Shown here in pieces: positions 7,064 to 14,880 of a DNA stretch of 14,880 bases. The notes under the pieces were generated by a model, which was not told where the DNA came from, ran no database searches, and worked only from the letters and a program-made list of their open reading frames with translations. Source of the DNA: JAVVPL01 sp036655775 (GTDB taxonomy: Bacteria; Bacteroidota; Bacteroidia; Bacteroidales; P3); contig JAVVPL010000046.1 of assembly GCA_036655775.1 (NCBI GenBank), forward strand, positions 1-14,880, in the 5' to 3' direction. How positions within the stretch are numbered: position 1 is the first letter of the stretch; each line of letters begins with the position of its first letter. Position numbers and translations under genes: made by a program.

Positions 7064-7071
7064 TACCTTTG
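7064..7071 (+). promoter_or_regulatory. -7 element (TACCTTTG) for the ubiA-like / radical SAM pair
   Basis: Exact TAnnTTTG match 25 nt before the ATG at 7097. A clear TTTG at -33 is not visible. Because it lies inside the longest open frame, it argues that the upstream TTG at 7061 is not the translation start. Confidence 0.6.
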
Positions 7072-7096
7072 TGCTCCTATCAACAAAAGGATAAAC

Positions 7097-8152
7097 ATGC
7101 AAAAAATACTCTCCAATTTTAAATTTTGGATAGATAATGCACGCTGGATTGCATTACCTCAAAGTATATTACCCGCATTAGTAGCTTGGGTTATGGCTTG
7201 GCGTGTGTCCAGAACTCAAAATCCACTTTCGCAGTATGATTTTTGTTCTTCCGACATACAATACTCTTTTTCTTTAGCTTTACTCGCTTTAATAGGCGTT
7301 ATTTTGCTTCATTTAGGTTTGAATCTTTTTGATGATTATTTTGATTACAAAGTCAAAAAAACACAATATCGCAACGATATGGCCGCTCAAGGTATTCGAG
7401 CTAGAGTAGCCAAATGCGCGTACCTCAAAGAAGAAGGAGGAACCGCCACGCTCCAACAGCTTTTATATGCAAGTTTAGCATTTTGCTTTGCGGCTTTACT
7501 AATTGGATGCGTTATTTGGTTTTATAGAGGAAATTTTATTTTGTACGTAAGTTTGCTTTCAGCCATAATTGGATTACAATATTCGGGAGGCCCTTTACGT
7601 TTGAGTTACCACGGATTAGGGGAACTTACGGTCGGTTTTATATTTGGCCCCTTATTGATGATTGGAGTATATTATTCAGCTTGTGGATTTTGGAATTATT
7701 CTACATTATGGATATTTGCCTCTATCGGATTATTGGTATCTAATATTTTATACACGCATTCTATTTTAGATTTTGAACCCGATAAAAGTATTGGCAAACG
7801 CACTTTAGCCGTTTTGGTAAACCGTCCAAAAATTATGCTTTTGTTGAGTTTACTTTTTAATTTTTTACCTTTTGTATTTATACTTCTCGGTATTTTAGTC
7901 AAGGATTTAAGCATCTGGTATTTATTTTTATTTCTTACTTTTCCAATGGCTTGCGCTTTATATTATCGTTTACTGTGGTTTGTGAAAGATCCACATAGAG
8001 AATTTAAACCTACATTTTGGATGGGACCTGTACAACAATGGGACAAAATACAAGAGGCTGGAATTGAATGGTTCATGGTACGATGGCTGCTATCTCGTAA
8101 TTATGTGACGTTTTTTTGTATTCTTATTATATTGATCAATTTGTTTAATTAA
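7097..8152 (+). CDS. UbiA-family membrane prenyltransferase, MenA-like
   Basis: 351 residues from the ATG at 7097, with eight or nine hydrophobic helices. Both Asp-rich signatures of the UbiA superfamily are present: NLFDDYFDYK (about 79-88), which binds Mg2+-prenyl diphosphate, and LDFEPDKSIGKRT (about 225-237), the second D-x3-D region. Family members join an isoprenoid chain to an aromatic or other acceptor in the inner membrane. Menaquinone synthesis (MenA, COG1575-like) is the closest sense I get, but the long polar loop after the first motif (KKTQYRNDMAAQGIRARVAK) and the pairing with a radical SAM gene leave the acceptor open. The reading frame extends upstream to a TTG at 7061, which I reject because the -7 element overlaps it. 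The radical SAM gene follows after 6 bp. Confidence 0.88.
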   Translation: MQKILSNFKFWIDNARWIALPQSILPALVAWVMAWRVSRTQNPLSQYDFCSSDIQYSFSLALLALIGVILLHLGLNLFDDYFDYKVKKTQYRNDMAAQGIRARVAKCAYLKEEGGTATLQQLLYASLAFCFAALLIGCVIWFYRGNFILYVSLLSAIIGLQYSGGPLRLSYHGLGELTVGFIFGPLLMIGVYYSACGFWNYSTLWIFASIGLLVSNILYTHSILDFEPDKSIGKRTLAVLVNRPKIMLLLSLLFNFLPFVFILLGILVKDLSIWYLFLFLTFPMACALYYRLLWFVKDPHREFKPTFWMGPVQQWDKIQEAGIEWFMVRWLLSRNYVTFFCILIILINLFN

Positions 8153-8158
8153 AATCAA

Positions 8159-9055
8159 ATGCAAAATATTTTTTATTTACCTTGGTGGTTTGTAAGAGCT
8201 CGTTTTGGAGGACGTAAAGCCCCTTTACAAACTGTATTGTTTATCTCCGATCAATGCAATTTGCATTGTAAACATTGTAATGTGTACAGCAAAACGAAAG
8301 CAATTATAAAATCGTACGACCAAATTAAGGAAGAACTCCAATATAGTTATCGCTTAGGATCCCGTTTTGTGGATTTTGAAGGAGGCGAGCCTTTGATATG
8401 GAAAGATGGGAATTACAAACTTAATGACCTTTGCGATTTAGCAAAAAAAATCGGTTTTTTCTCGACTACAATTACCACCAATGCGCAATTACCATTTAAA
8501 GATAGTCACGCGGATTCAATATGGGTAAGTATGGACGGAACCGAACACTTCCACGATGAAATACGAGGAACAGGAGCTTTTTCACATTTGGAAAAAAACA
8601 TAGCCGAAAGTGGACATCCTCATCTAAGTGTAAATATGGTTATCAATAATTTGAATTATAGAGGGGTTCGTCAAGCGGTAGAATTTGCGGCACGTAATCC
8701 TGGAATTCAATCCATTTCTTTGAATTTCCACACCCCATATCAAGGCACTGAAAATTTACATATTTCGGATCCTAATTTACGTGCACAAATTATTGATGAA
8801 ATCATTGCACTAAAAAAACAGAAATATCCTATTATGAATTCCATTTCAGGCTTAAAATTGATGAAGGACAATAATTTCCCCAAGCAATGTTGGGTGAGTA
8901 ATTTCATTATGCCCGATGGGAGTCGTTATACTGAATGTCCAGGAAAAACAGCTGGAGTATGTGCAGATTGTGGCTTTTGCATGGCAGGAGAAATGCACAG
9001 TGTATTTACATTTAAATTAGACACTATTTGGGCGGGTTTAAAACTCAGAATGTAA
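8159..9055 (+). CDS. Radical SAM enzyme with C-terminal cysteine cluster
   Basis: 298 residues. The canonical C-x3-C-x2-C (C33, C37, C40, in CNLHCKHC) binds the catalytic 4Fe-4S cluster with S-adenosylmethionine, and GGEP at 75-78 is the usual SAM-binding motif. The C-terminus adds C244, C260, C268, C271 and C274, a layout that suggests a second iron-sulfur cluster of SPASM/twitch type, although the spacing is not a textbook SPASM. It begins 6 bp after the prenyltransferase, so the two are translated from one mRNA and probably act in one pathway on a lipid, quinone or peptide substrate. I do not recognise a named subfamily. HpnH-like and peptide-modifying enzymes are both possible. It ends just before a strong terminator. 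Confidence 0.87.
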   Translation: MQNIFYLPWWFVRARFGGRKAPLQTVLFISDQCNLHCKHCNVYSKTKAIIKSYDQIKEELQYSYRLGSRFVDFEGGEPLIWKDGNYKLNDLCDLAKKIGFFSTTITTNAQLPFKDSHADSIWVSMDGTEHFHDEIRGTGAFSHLEKNIAESGHPHLSVNMVINNLNYRGVRQAVEFAARNPGIQSISLNFHTPYQGTENLHISDPNLRAQIIDEIIALKKQKYPIMNSISGLKLMKDNNFPKQCWVSNFIMPDGSRYTECPGKTAGVCADCGFCMAGEMHSVFTFKLDTIWAGLKLRM

Positions 9056-9068
9056 TTGTAAAATATAT

Positions 9069-9102
9069 AAAAAAAGGAGTTGTACATACAACTCCTTTTT
9101 TT
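9069..9102. terminator. Bidirectional intrinsic terminator
   Basis: A 15-bp perfect stem (9069-9083 with 9088-9102) around a 4-nt loop, with seven T at the 3' side on the plus strand and seven A at the 5' side, which become U on the minus transcript. It lies between the convergent radical SAM gene and ahcY and can serve both. Confidence 0.88.
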
Positions 9103-9129
9103 GTGATCCATTTCTATTAATATCTTCTA

Positions 9130-10545
9130 TTAATATCTATAGTGCTCCGCTTTATAAGGTCCTTCGACAGGAACACCTAGGTACGCAGCTTGTTCGGCCG
9201 ATAAAGTAGTTAATTTAACACCTATTTTTGTCAAATGTAAACGAGCTACCTCTTCATCCAATCTTTTAGATAAACGATAAACGCCTATTTTGTAAGTGTC
9301 TTTATGTGCCCATAAATCTAATTGTGCTAAAGTTTGATTGGTAAAAGAATTACTCATTACAAAGGAAGGATGTCCAGTTGCACAGCCTAAATTGACTAAA
9401 CGACCTTCGGCCAACATATAAATACAATGCCCATCAGGAAATATATATTGGTCCACTTGAGGTTTAATATTTATTTTTTTGATTCCTTTCCAAGCTTCCA
9501 ATTTTTCCACTTGAATTTCATTGTCAAAGTGACCTATATTGCAAACGATTGCTTCATCACGCATTTTAGACATGTGTTCGGCCGTAATTACATCTTTATT
9601 TCCCGTGGTAGTTACATAAATATTTCCTTCTGCTAAAGCATCTTCAATAGGACATACTTCAAAACCTTCCATCGCAGCTTGGAGTGCGCAAATTGGATCT
9701 ATTTCCGTAACTAGCACCCTTGCCCCATATCCACGCATTGATCGAGCACAACCTTTGCCTACATCCCCATAACCTAAAACCACAACTACTTTTCCTGCAA
9801 TCATTACATCCGTAGCGCGTTTTATCCCATCTGCCAAAGACTCTCTACAACCATATAAATTGTCAAATTTTGATTTAGTAACCGAATCATTCACGTTAAT
9901 AGCGGGAACCAAAAGTTCTCCTTTTTCCATCATTTGATACAAACGATGTACACCCGTAGTGGTTTCTTCGGAGACCCCTTTCCATTCTTTCATAATAGAA
10001 TGCCATTTTTTAGGATCTTCTTTTTGAACACTTTTTAATAAATTTAATAAAATTTGTTCCTCCTTATTTTCACATTTCACATCCAAGACCGAAGGGTTTT
10101 CTTCAGCTTTATACCCTTTATGAATTAATAAAGTGGCATCTCCTCCATCATCCACAATCATTTGAGGTCCTAAATTGCCTGGAAAAGATAAGGCTTGATT
10201 GGTGCACCACCAATACTCTTCCAAACTTTCCCCTTTCCATGCAAAAACAGGCACACCGCTAGCAGCAATCGCAGCAGCTGCATGATCTTGTGTGGAAAAT
10301 ATATTACAACTAGCCCATCTTACATTTGCCCCTAATTCCACTAAGGTTTCTATCAATACCGCTGTTTGAATTGTCATGTGCAAGGACCCCATAATACGCA
10401 CACCTTTCAATGGCTTTTCCTTACCATATTTTTCTCTTAAGGCCATTAAACCTGGCATTTCTTTCTCAGAAATACGAATTTCTTTACGTCCAAAATCAGC
10501 GAGATTGATGTCGGCAACTTTGTACTTCAATGTAAAATCTGTCAT
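9130..10545 (-). CDS. ahcY: Adenosylhomocysteinase (S-adenosyl-L-homocysteine hydrolase)
   Basis: 471 residues from the ATG at 10543-10545. It reversibly splits S-adenosylhomocysteine into adenosine and homocysteine in the cytoplasm, recycling the by-product of SAM-dependent methylation. Visible signatures are the N-terminal substrate domain (GSLHMTIQTAVLIETLVELG at 53-72) and N219, K224, D228 and C233 in the NDSVTKSKFDNLYGC region, matching the known catalytic residues. The NAD-binding GYGDVGKG is at 258-265, and the C-terminal tail ends KAEHYRY. An insert of about 40 residues (150-190) is typical of the longer bacterial form. The open frame extends to 10617, but those 24 extra residues lie upstream of the conserved start and cross the -7 element. 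The gene is monocistronic, convergent with the radical SAM gene and divergent from porP. Confidence 0.97.
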   Translation of the reverse strand: MTDFTLKYKVADINLADFGRKEIRISEKEMPGLMALREKYGKEKPLKGVRIMGSLHMTIQTAVLIETLVELGANVRWASCNIFSTQDHAAAAIAASGVPVFAWKGESLEEYWWCTNQALSFPGNLGPQMIVDDGGDATLLIHKGYKAEENPSVLDVKCENKEEQILLNLLKSVQKEDPKKWHSIMKEWKGVSEETTTGVHRLYQMMEKGELLVPAINVNDSVTKSKFDNLYGCRESLADGIKRATDVMIAGKVVVVLGYGDVGKGCARSMRGYGARVLVTEIDPICALQAAMEGFEVCPIEDALAEGNIYVTTTGNKDVITAEHMSKMRDEAIVCNIGHFDNEIQVEKLEAWKGIKKINIKPQVDQYIFPDGHCIYMLAEGRLVNLGCATGHPSFVMSNSFTNQTLAQLDLWAHKDTYKIGVYRLSKRLDEEVARLHLTKIGVKLTTLSAEQAAYLGVPVEGPYKAEHYRY

Positions 10546-10572
10546 AATATATATTTTTTTTATTAAAGACCG

Positions 10573-10580
10573 CAAAAGTA
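10573..10580 (-). promoter_or_regulatory. -7 element (TACTTTTG) of ahcY
   Basis: Minus strand TACTTTTG matches TAnnTTTG and lies 27 nt before the ahcY ATG, giving a very short leader. No good -33 TTTG is seen. The leader is too short to hold a SAH riboswitch. Confidence 0.55.
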
Positions 10581-10675
10581 CAAAAAAAAAAGGAAACTTA
10601 TACCACCTAGTAAACAAAATAAGATTTTTTGCATATTTTTATGTCATTATATTATTCAATATTCAAAATTTTGTA

Positions 10676-10683
10676 TACATTTG
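10676..10683 (+). promoter_or_regulatory. -7 element (TACATTTG) of the porP/type IX block
   Basis: Exact TAnnTTTG match. Transcription would begin near 10690, which allows either the ATG at 10706 or the preferred ATG at 10757. The -33 region is poor. Confidence 0.5.
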
Positions 10684-10756
10684 CAAGATTGTTTCGTTTT
10701 GGACCATGAAGAATGCCTCTTCGCAACAAATGATACCTATTAAACTACTTTATTTT

Positions 10757-11730
10757 ATGAGTAAAAAATCATATTGGCTATTCGTTGTATTTATTACTAG
10801 TAGTATGGTATGCCCTTCTATATTTGCGAAAGATCAACTATTGATATCCCAATATATGTTAAATACCATGCAATATAATCCTGGATTTGCTGGCTTTTCG
10901 GGAAGTTTATGCTTAACGGGTTTACATAGACAACAATTTATGGGACTTAAAGTAACCGACAAGGATGGGAAAAAAAACTTGGCTANNNNNNNNNNCAAAT
11001 GTCGTTATTAACTGCTGAAATGCCTATTGATTTTATAAAAGGCGGATTGGGTCTTTCTGTGCAATCGGCTAAAGCAGGTTACCTCACAGATACTAAAATA
11101 GGTTTAGCGTATGCGTATCATTTAGAAACTTCTGTGGGTCGACTTGGCTTAGGCGTACAATTGGATCTTAGAGATATCGCTATCGATTTTTCAAAACTTA
11201 ATCCCATTACAGGAAGCGACCCAGTACTTACTGGCAAACAAAAAGAAGATGCTTTTTATGTAGATTTTGGCGTGGGAGCCTATTTTAATTCGTATTCAAA
11301 TTTTTTCGTAGGATTGGCTTTCAATAATATAGCCACTGGCAAAAAAGATCTTTTACATTATAGAACCTCTCGAGAATTAGTAATTAATGGCGGCTATAAT
11401 TTTAGTTTTGACGCATTACCCGCCTTTGAATTTACACCAACAACCATAGTGCGTACCGATTTTACTAGCATTGACTGGAACATTGCAGCCATGTTTACAT
11501 ATAATAAAAAAATATGGGGAGGTATTAGTTATACTATAGCCGATGCAGTTACTATACTTGCGGGTGTGAATATTAAACAATTTCGTATAGGGGTTTCGTA
11601 CGATATCAATGCAACAAACGCAACATTTAAATCAGCCCCTGGAGGATCTTTAGAAATAAGTTTAAAATATTGCTTCAAACTAGATGCAGATAAGGTGAAT
11701 ACAAATTATAAAAATTCAAGATATTTATAA
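10757..11730 (+). CDS. porP: PorP/SprF-family type IX secretion outer-membrane protein (interrupted by assembly gap)
   Basis: It reads in two pieces around ten Ns. The first 76 codons have a signal peptide (basic MSKKSYW, hydrophobic core, cleavage near IFA-KDQ), then QYMLNTMQYNPGFAGFSGS and a GLHRQQFMGL segment, the family signature (N-P-x-A/F-A-G and R-x-Q-W/F-x-G-L). After the gap, about 244 residues of beta-barrel-like sequence begin near MPIDFIKGGLGLSV. The two parts are in different frames if the gap were really 10 nt; about 2 (mod 3) missing bases would restore one frame. By eye only a few residues are missing. PorP binds the PorK-PorN ring or links C-terminal-domain adhesins at the outer membrane. 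I chose the start at 10757 for its better signal peptide; an in-frame ATG at 10706 is possible. gldK, gldL and gldM follow. Confidence 0.88.
10986..10995. other. Assembly gap (10 N)
   Basis: Ten consecutive undefined bases inside porP. The frames on either side do not join at a length of 10, so the number is probably a placeholder and not a measured distance. Confidence 0.95.
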
Positions 11731-11734
11731 AAAG

Positions 11735-11752
11735 TTTATGAAAATTCATAAA
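11735..11752. promoter_or_regulatory. 18-bp palindrome at the gldK promoter
   Basis: TTTATGAA and TTCATAAA are perfect 8-bp arms around a 2-nt AA centre. It begins 5 nt after the porP stop and covers the place where a -33 element would sit for the -7 at 11760. No T-run follows, so an operator is more likely than a terminator. A/T-rich palindromes do arise by chance, so confidence is moderate. Confidence 0.45.
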
Positions 11753-11759
11753 TTGTTAG

Positions 11760-11767
11760 TAACTTTG
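11760..11767 (+). promoter_or_regulatory. -7 element (TAACTTTG) upstream of gldK
   Basis: Exact TAnnTTTG match in the 137-bp porP-gldK spacer, about 100 nt before the gldK ATG. It suggests that gldKLM can be transcribed separately from porP. Confidence 0.5.
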
Positions 11768-11867
11768 CGAAACTATTGGCTATAATGTAAAGTTTAGTCG
11801 AGAGATATTGGATAGAAGAAATAAATTGTAAAAAGTTTGTTTTCTTCTACTTAAGCCATAAATTAAT

Positions 11868-13265
11868 ATGCAAAATATGATGGAGAATTTAAAAAAAGTA
11901 TTAAGTGTACAAAACGTAGCTGTGCTATTCACACTCAGTTTACTTTTATCCAGTTGCGGTTCAAATACCTCAACGGGCGAATTAGTCGGGACCATGGGTC
12001 GCTCTAGGGTTTTGCAACCAGTTCCTTTTGGTATGACCTACGTTGAAGGCGGAAGTTTTATCCGTGGTACTGGCGATCAAGATCCCGCTTACCAATCGTT
12101 TAATCCAAAACAAATTAGTATTTCCGCATTTTACATGGATGAAACAGAAATTACAAATGATGAATATCGTCAATTTGTTAATTATGTGACGGATTCTGTA
12201 AGTAGACGTTTATTGGGAGAATCTATTCCCGAATTTTTAATTGAGTCAGAAAATGAAGATAGCGACGCCCCTCCTAGCATCAATTGGAAAATAAAAATTA
12301 AATATACGGATCCTGCCGTGATGGAAGCCTTAGAACCTTTATATATGCCTACGGAAGAACGTTTTTATCATCGTAAAGATATAGATGTTCGCAAATTAAA
12401 TTATGAATATTACACTTTTGATCATAATTTAGCTGCTCAAAAATCATTTATTGCACCCGAAGATCCAAAAGATGATGGGATCTACTATGCTAGTTTTGTC
12501 AATCGTCCCCAAAGTTTGACTTCACGCAAAAACTCTATACAAAAACATGTTGTCAATGTATACCCCGACACACTTTGTTGGATTTTCGACTGGATATATT
12601 CCTATAATGAGCCTATGACTCGTTCCTATTTTAACAACGCCATGTACGATTATTATCCTGTAGTTGGTGTCAATTGGGTACAAGCCAATGCTTTTTGTAC
12701 TTGGAGAACCAATGCTAATACAGCTTATATGACCTCTAAAGGATATCCAACCCCTGAATTTTTCCGTTTACCTACAGAAGCTGAATGGGAATACGCATCA
12801 CGTGGCGGTTTAAATTTAAGTCCCTATCCATGGGGAGGGAATTATACACGTAATGAAAATGGTTGTTTCTTAGGAAACTTTAAACCTATGCGCGGAAATT
12901 ACACCGTAGATGGTTCATTATATCCATGTATTGTTGGTCACTATGCACCTAATGATTTTGGGCTTTATGATATGATGGGAAATGTTTCAGAATGGTGTGT
13001 AGATGCCTTCGAGGAAACATATTTAGGTTTACATGACTTTAACCCTGTATTTTTATATGATGCAAAAGCCGATGATCCTATTGGATTGAAACGAAAAGTA
13101 ATTAAAGGCGGATCTTTTAAAGATTTTGCAGAATTAACTAAAACGTATGCACGTTGGTACGAATATCAAGACACTTGTAAATCCTATATCGGGTTCCGTT
13201 GTGTGCAATCATTCCTAGGTCGAGATATGAATGACAATTTAAAAACAGCCTCTAACGTATATTAA
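11868..13265 (+). CDS. gldK: GldK/PorK type IX secretion ring lipoprotein
   Basis: 465 residues. The signal peptide ends in a lipobox (LLLSSC) with the lipidated Cys at 30, so the protein is anchored to the outer membrane. The rest is a formylglycine-generating-enzyme/sulfatase-modifying-factor-like domain. Its landmarks are GGSFIRGTGDQDPAY near 61-75, MDETEITNDEYRQFVNYV, GVNWVQANAFCTWR, LPTEAEWEYASRGG, YDMMGNVSEWC and the closing GFRCV. In GldK this fold is structural: together with GldN it forms the large periplasmic ring of the type IX secretion system and gliding machinery. It lies between porP and gldL as in porPKLMN clusters. In-frame Mets at positions 4 and 5 are alternative starts that would not alter the mature lipoprotein. 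Confidence 0.95.
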   Translation: MQNMMENLKKVLSVQNVAVLFTLSLLLSSCGSNTSTGELVGTMGRSRVLQPVPFGMTYVEGGSFIRGTGDQDPAYQSFNPKQISISAFYMDETEITNDEYRQFVNYVTDSVSRRLLGESIPEFLIESENEDSDAPPSINWKIKIKYTDPAVMEALEPLYMPTEERFYHRKDIDVRKLNYEYYTFDHNLAAQKSFIAPEDPKDDGIYYASFVNRPQSLTSRKNSIQKHVVNVYPDTLCWIFDWIYSYNEPMTRSYFNNAMYDYYPVVGVNWVQANAFCTWRTNANTAYMTSKGYPTPEFFRLPTEAEWEYASRGGLNLSPYPWGGNYTRNENGCFLGNFKPMRGNYTVDGSLYPCIVGHYAPNDFGLYDMMGNVSEWCVDAFEETYLGLHDFNPVFLYDAKADDPIGLKRKVIKGGSFKDFAELTKTYARWYEYQDTCKSYIGFRCVQSFLGRDMNDNLKTASNVY

Positions 13266-13309
13266 TAATTACTATCACAAAATTACAGAATAAAATAAAT
13301 CAAAATACG

Positions 13310-14020
13310 ATGGGATTAAACGAATTAGTAAGAACAAAGGGTTATAAGAATTTTATGTCTAAGCTTTACGGCTTAGGAGCTTCGATTGTAATTTTAGGTG
13401 CTTTATTTAAAATTCAACACTTTCCAGGAGCTGCAATCATGTTGGTTGGGGGGATGTCTATTGAGGCTATTATTTTCTTCTTTTCGGCTTTTGAACCTCT
13501 TCATGAAGAATATGATTGGAGTTTGGTTTATCCTGAATTGGCTGGAATGGAAGGGCCTAAATCGGGTCACGCTCTCCAAAGAAATGCAGGAGTACCCATG
13601 CGTGCTAGCAACGATCCTCTAAGTCAAAAATTGGATGAGTTACTCTCGAATGCGAATATTGGGCCTGAAGTTTTTGAAAAATTGAGCGTAGGTTTGAATA
13701 ATTTAACAGAGACCACACACAATATCAATGCAGTGGCTGATGTAGTTAGTGTAAATAATAAATATGCAACTGAACTTGATAAAATGACCACGCATTTAAG
13801 TTCTTTGAATGAATTATATATCACTCAATTAAAATCTTCAACGGCACAAATGGAAACAACTTCCAAACTTCAAAACGATATGAATCTCATTTTGGCAAAT
13901 TTGAACGGATCTATTGAAGATTCACAACGATATCGTGAAGAAATTAACGCTCTTTCCCAAAAAGTAGCCAATTTGAATGAAATGTATAGTAAAATGCTTG
14001 CTGCTATGGGCAAAAACTAA
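13310..14020 (+). CDS. gldL: GldL/PorL inner-membrane proton-channel subunit of the type IX motor
   Basis: 236 residues. Two transmembrane helices form a hairpin (about 20-35 and 41-61), followed by a long cytoplasmic part with helical, Asn/Leu/Glu-rich sequence toward the C-terminus. The helices carry the family pattern YGLGASIVILGALFKIQHFP. Charged or polar membrane residues Y20, K34, H37, E52 and E62 align by hand with those reported for the proton path of Flavobacterium GldL. GldL forms a pentamer around a GldM dimer and uses proton motive force to drive type IX secretion and gliding. It starts 44 bp after gldK and is followed 34 bp later by gldM. Confidence 0.95.
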   Translation: MGLNELVRTKGYKNFMSKLYGLGASIVILGALFKIQHFPGAAIMLVGGMSIEAIIFFFSAFEPLHEEYDWSLVYPELAGMEGPKSGHALQRNAGVPMRASNDPLSQKLDELLSNANIGPEVFEKLSVGLNNLTETTHNINAVADVVSVNNKYATELDKMTTHLSSLNELYITQLKSSTAQMETTSKLQNDMNLILANLNGSIEDSQRYREEINALSQKVANLNEMYSKMLAAMGKN

Positions 14021-14054
14021 GCAACCATTAATTAATTACTAAAAATTTGATAGT

Positions 14055-14880
14055 ATGAGTGGTGCAAAAGAAACCCCAAGGCAGAAAATGATAGGCATGA
14101 TGTATTTAGTGTTAACCGCAATGTTAGCATTGAATGTGTCAGTAGAAATTTTAAAATCTTTTTTGATTGTAAATGAGGCAATGAGTGAAACCAATACCAA
14201 TTTTAAAATCAAAGTGGATGCACTTTATAATCAATTTTTCAAAGCATATCAAGCAAATCCTCCTAAAACTGAGGAACAATGGCAAAAGTCTCAAATTGCC
14301 AAAAAAGCAAGTCAAGAAATGTATGATTACATTCAATTGACAAAAGCCGAGTTGATTGCTTATGTAGAGGGTGTTTCTCTTGAAAAAGCAAAAACCTACA
14401 CTGCAAACGATATCAAAAAACAAGATAATTATGATATGCCCACTCAATTTTTGATTGGACAAAGTAATGATGGAGCGGGGGGTAAAGGAGAAGAACTTCG
14501 TCTAAAAATTGAAGCCTATCGAGCCCAAATGCTTGATTTATTAGCTCCTAAAGATCGAAATAAAGTAAAATTAGGCTTACAAACAAAAGGACCTTATTAC
14601 AATGCAGCTCATCAAGAACAAAATTGGCAAATGCAGTTCTTTTATAGAACAATTATTGTAGCCGATTTAACAATTTTAAATAAATTACAAACCGACGTAT
14701 TAAATGCCGAATTTGATATTGTTTCTCAGTTGTTGTCTTCGGTAAGCGACGATGATTTCAAGTTTGATAATATTGCGGCAAGAGTTGTCCCAGCCTCTAA
14801 TTTTGTGTTGTTAGGCAATGCGTATGAAGCCGAAATTTTTGTGGCTGCCTTTGATTCCAAATCGGAAATTATAGGAACTA
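14055..14880 (+). CDS. gldM: GldM/PorM motor subunit (N-terminal part, continues beyond the window)
   Basis: Open from the ATG at 14055 to the window edge, 275 codons without a stop. The start MSGAKETPRQKMIGMMYLVL is the family hallmark. A single transmembrane helix (about 12-32) passes through the GldL pentamer, and R9 matches the conserved Arg that pairs with the GldL intramembrane Glu. The periplasmic part that follows, with residues such as QSNDGAGGKGEELR, begins the first of the four domains that reach up to the GldK-GldN ring. The full protein in this family is usually a little over 500 residues, so about half is missing. A minus-strand ORF at 14151-14462 is its antisense shadow. gldN would be expected next. 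Confidence 0.95.
   Translation, partial: MSGAKETPRQKMIGMMYLVLTAMLALNVSVEILKSFLIVNEAMSETNTNFKIKVDALYNQFFKAYQANPPKTEEQWQKSQIAKKASQEMYDYIQLTKAELIAYVEGVSLEKAKTYTANDIKKQDNYDMPTQFLIGQSNDGAGGKGEELRLKIEAYRAQMLDLLAPKDRNKVKLGLQTKGPYYNAAHQEQNWQMQFFYRTIIVADLTILNKLQTDVLNAEFDIVSQLLSSVSDDDFKFDNIAARVVPASNFVLLGNAYEAEIFVAAFDSKSEIIGT

Larger units (their letters stand above)
6717..7096. other. Divergent intergenic region tetR / ubiA-like gene
   Basis: About 380 bp of A/T-rich sequence with no gene. It contains the tetR promoter and operator, the -7 element of the plus-strand pair, and a repeat arrangement: a 14-nt direct repeat (6919-6932 and 7000-7013) enclosing a 9-bp inverted repeat (6935-6943 and 6980-6988), with a further 5-bp stem inside it (6960-6964 with 6973-6977). 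Confidence 0.7.

Noticed and set aside
7061..7096. TTG start giving the prenyltransferase 12 extra residues
   Set aside because: The TACCTTTG -7 element lies within this extension, so it would not be on the mRNA. The ATG at 7097 gives a normal N-terminus.
10546..10575. SAH riboswitch upstream of ahcY
   Set aside because: The predicted leader is only about 20 nt and no structured element is visible.
10546..10617. Upstream extension of ahcY by 24 residues
   Set aside because: It crosses the putative -7 element, and the conserved enzyme start follows at the ATG at 10545.
14151..14462. 103-codon minus-strand ORF
   Set aside because: It is antisense to gldM, whose plus-strand frame has strong family signatures and continues to the window edge.

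Overview
The window reads as a low-GC chromosomal segment of a Bacteroidota bacterium, most likely from the Bacteroidales. The reasons are a porP-gldK-gldL-gldM (porPKLM) type IX secretion block in its usual order, repeated TAnnTTTG promoter -7 elements with A/T-rich leaders instead of Shine-Dalgarno sequences, and the overall family content. A run of ten Ns (10986-10995) marks an assembly gap inside porP, so the source is a draft or metagenome assembly.

Left edge (1-986, minus strand): three small paralogous genes that no long-ORF scan would show. They encode Cys/Gly-rich peptides of 52 to at least 55 residues. Each has a leader-like N-terminus with a shared I-(I/V)-(D/N)-L-S motif and a C-terminus carrying the block C-x4-G-x-C twice. 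All six visible blocks fit. They look like precursors of a ribosomally made, modified or disulfide-bonded peptide. Two long perfect hairpins flank the first of them in transcription order. This is the least explained and most interesting part of the window.

Efflux operon (987-6716, minus strand): a TetR-type regulator, a TolC-like outer-membrane factor, an HlyD-like periplasmic adaptor and two ABC-2 type permeases, tightly packed or overlapping. No ATPase gene is present. The operon has a near-ideal Bacteroidota promoter with a 16-bp dyad between its two elements, as expected for autorepression by the TetR protein. The peptide genes lie downstream on the same strand.

Middle (7064-9102, plus strand): a UbiA/MenA-like membrane prenyltransferase and a radical SAM enzyme with an extra C-terminal cysteine cluster, 6 bp apart and transcribed divergently from tetR. 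A hairpin terminator usable from both strands separates this pair from convergent ahcY (S-adenosylhomocysteine hydrolase, 9130-10545, minus).

Right (10676-14880, plus strand): the type IX secretion genes. PorP/SprF is interrupted by the gap. GldK is a lipoprotein of the periplasmic ring. GldL and GldM form the proton-driven inner-membrane motor, and GldM runs off the window edge. gldK has its own -7 element preceded by an 18-bp palindrome.
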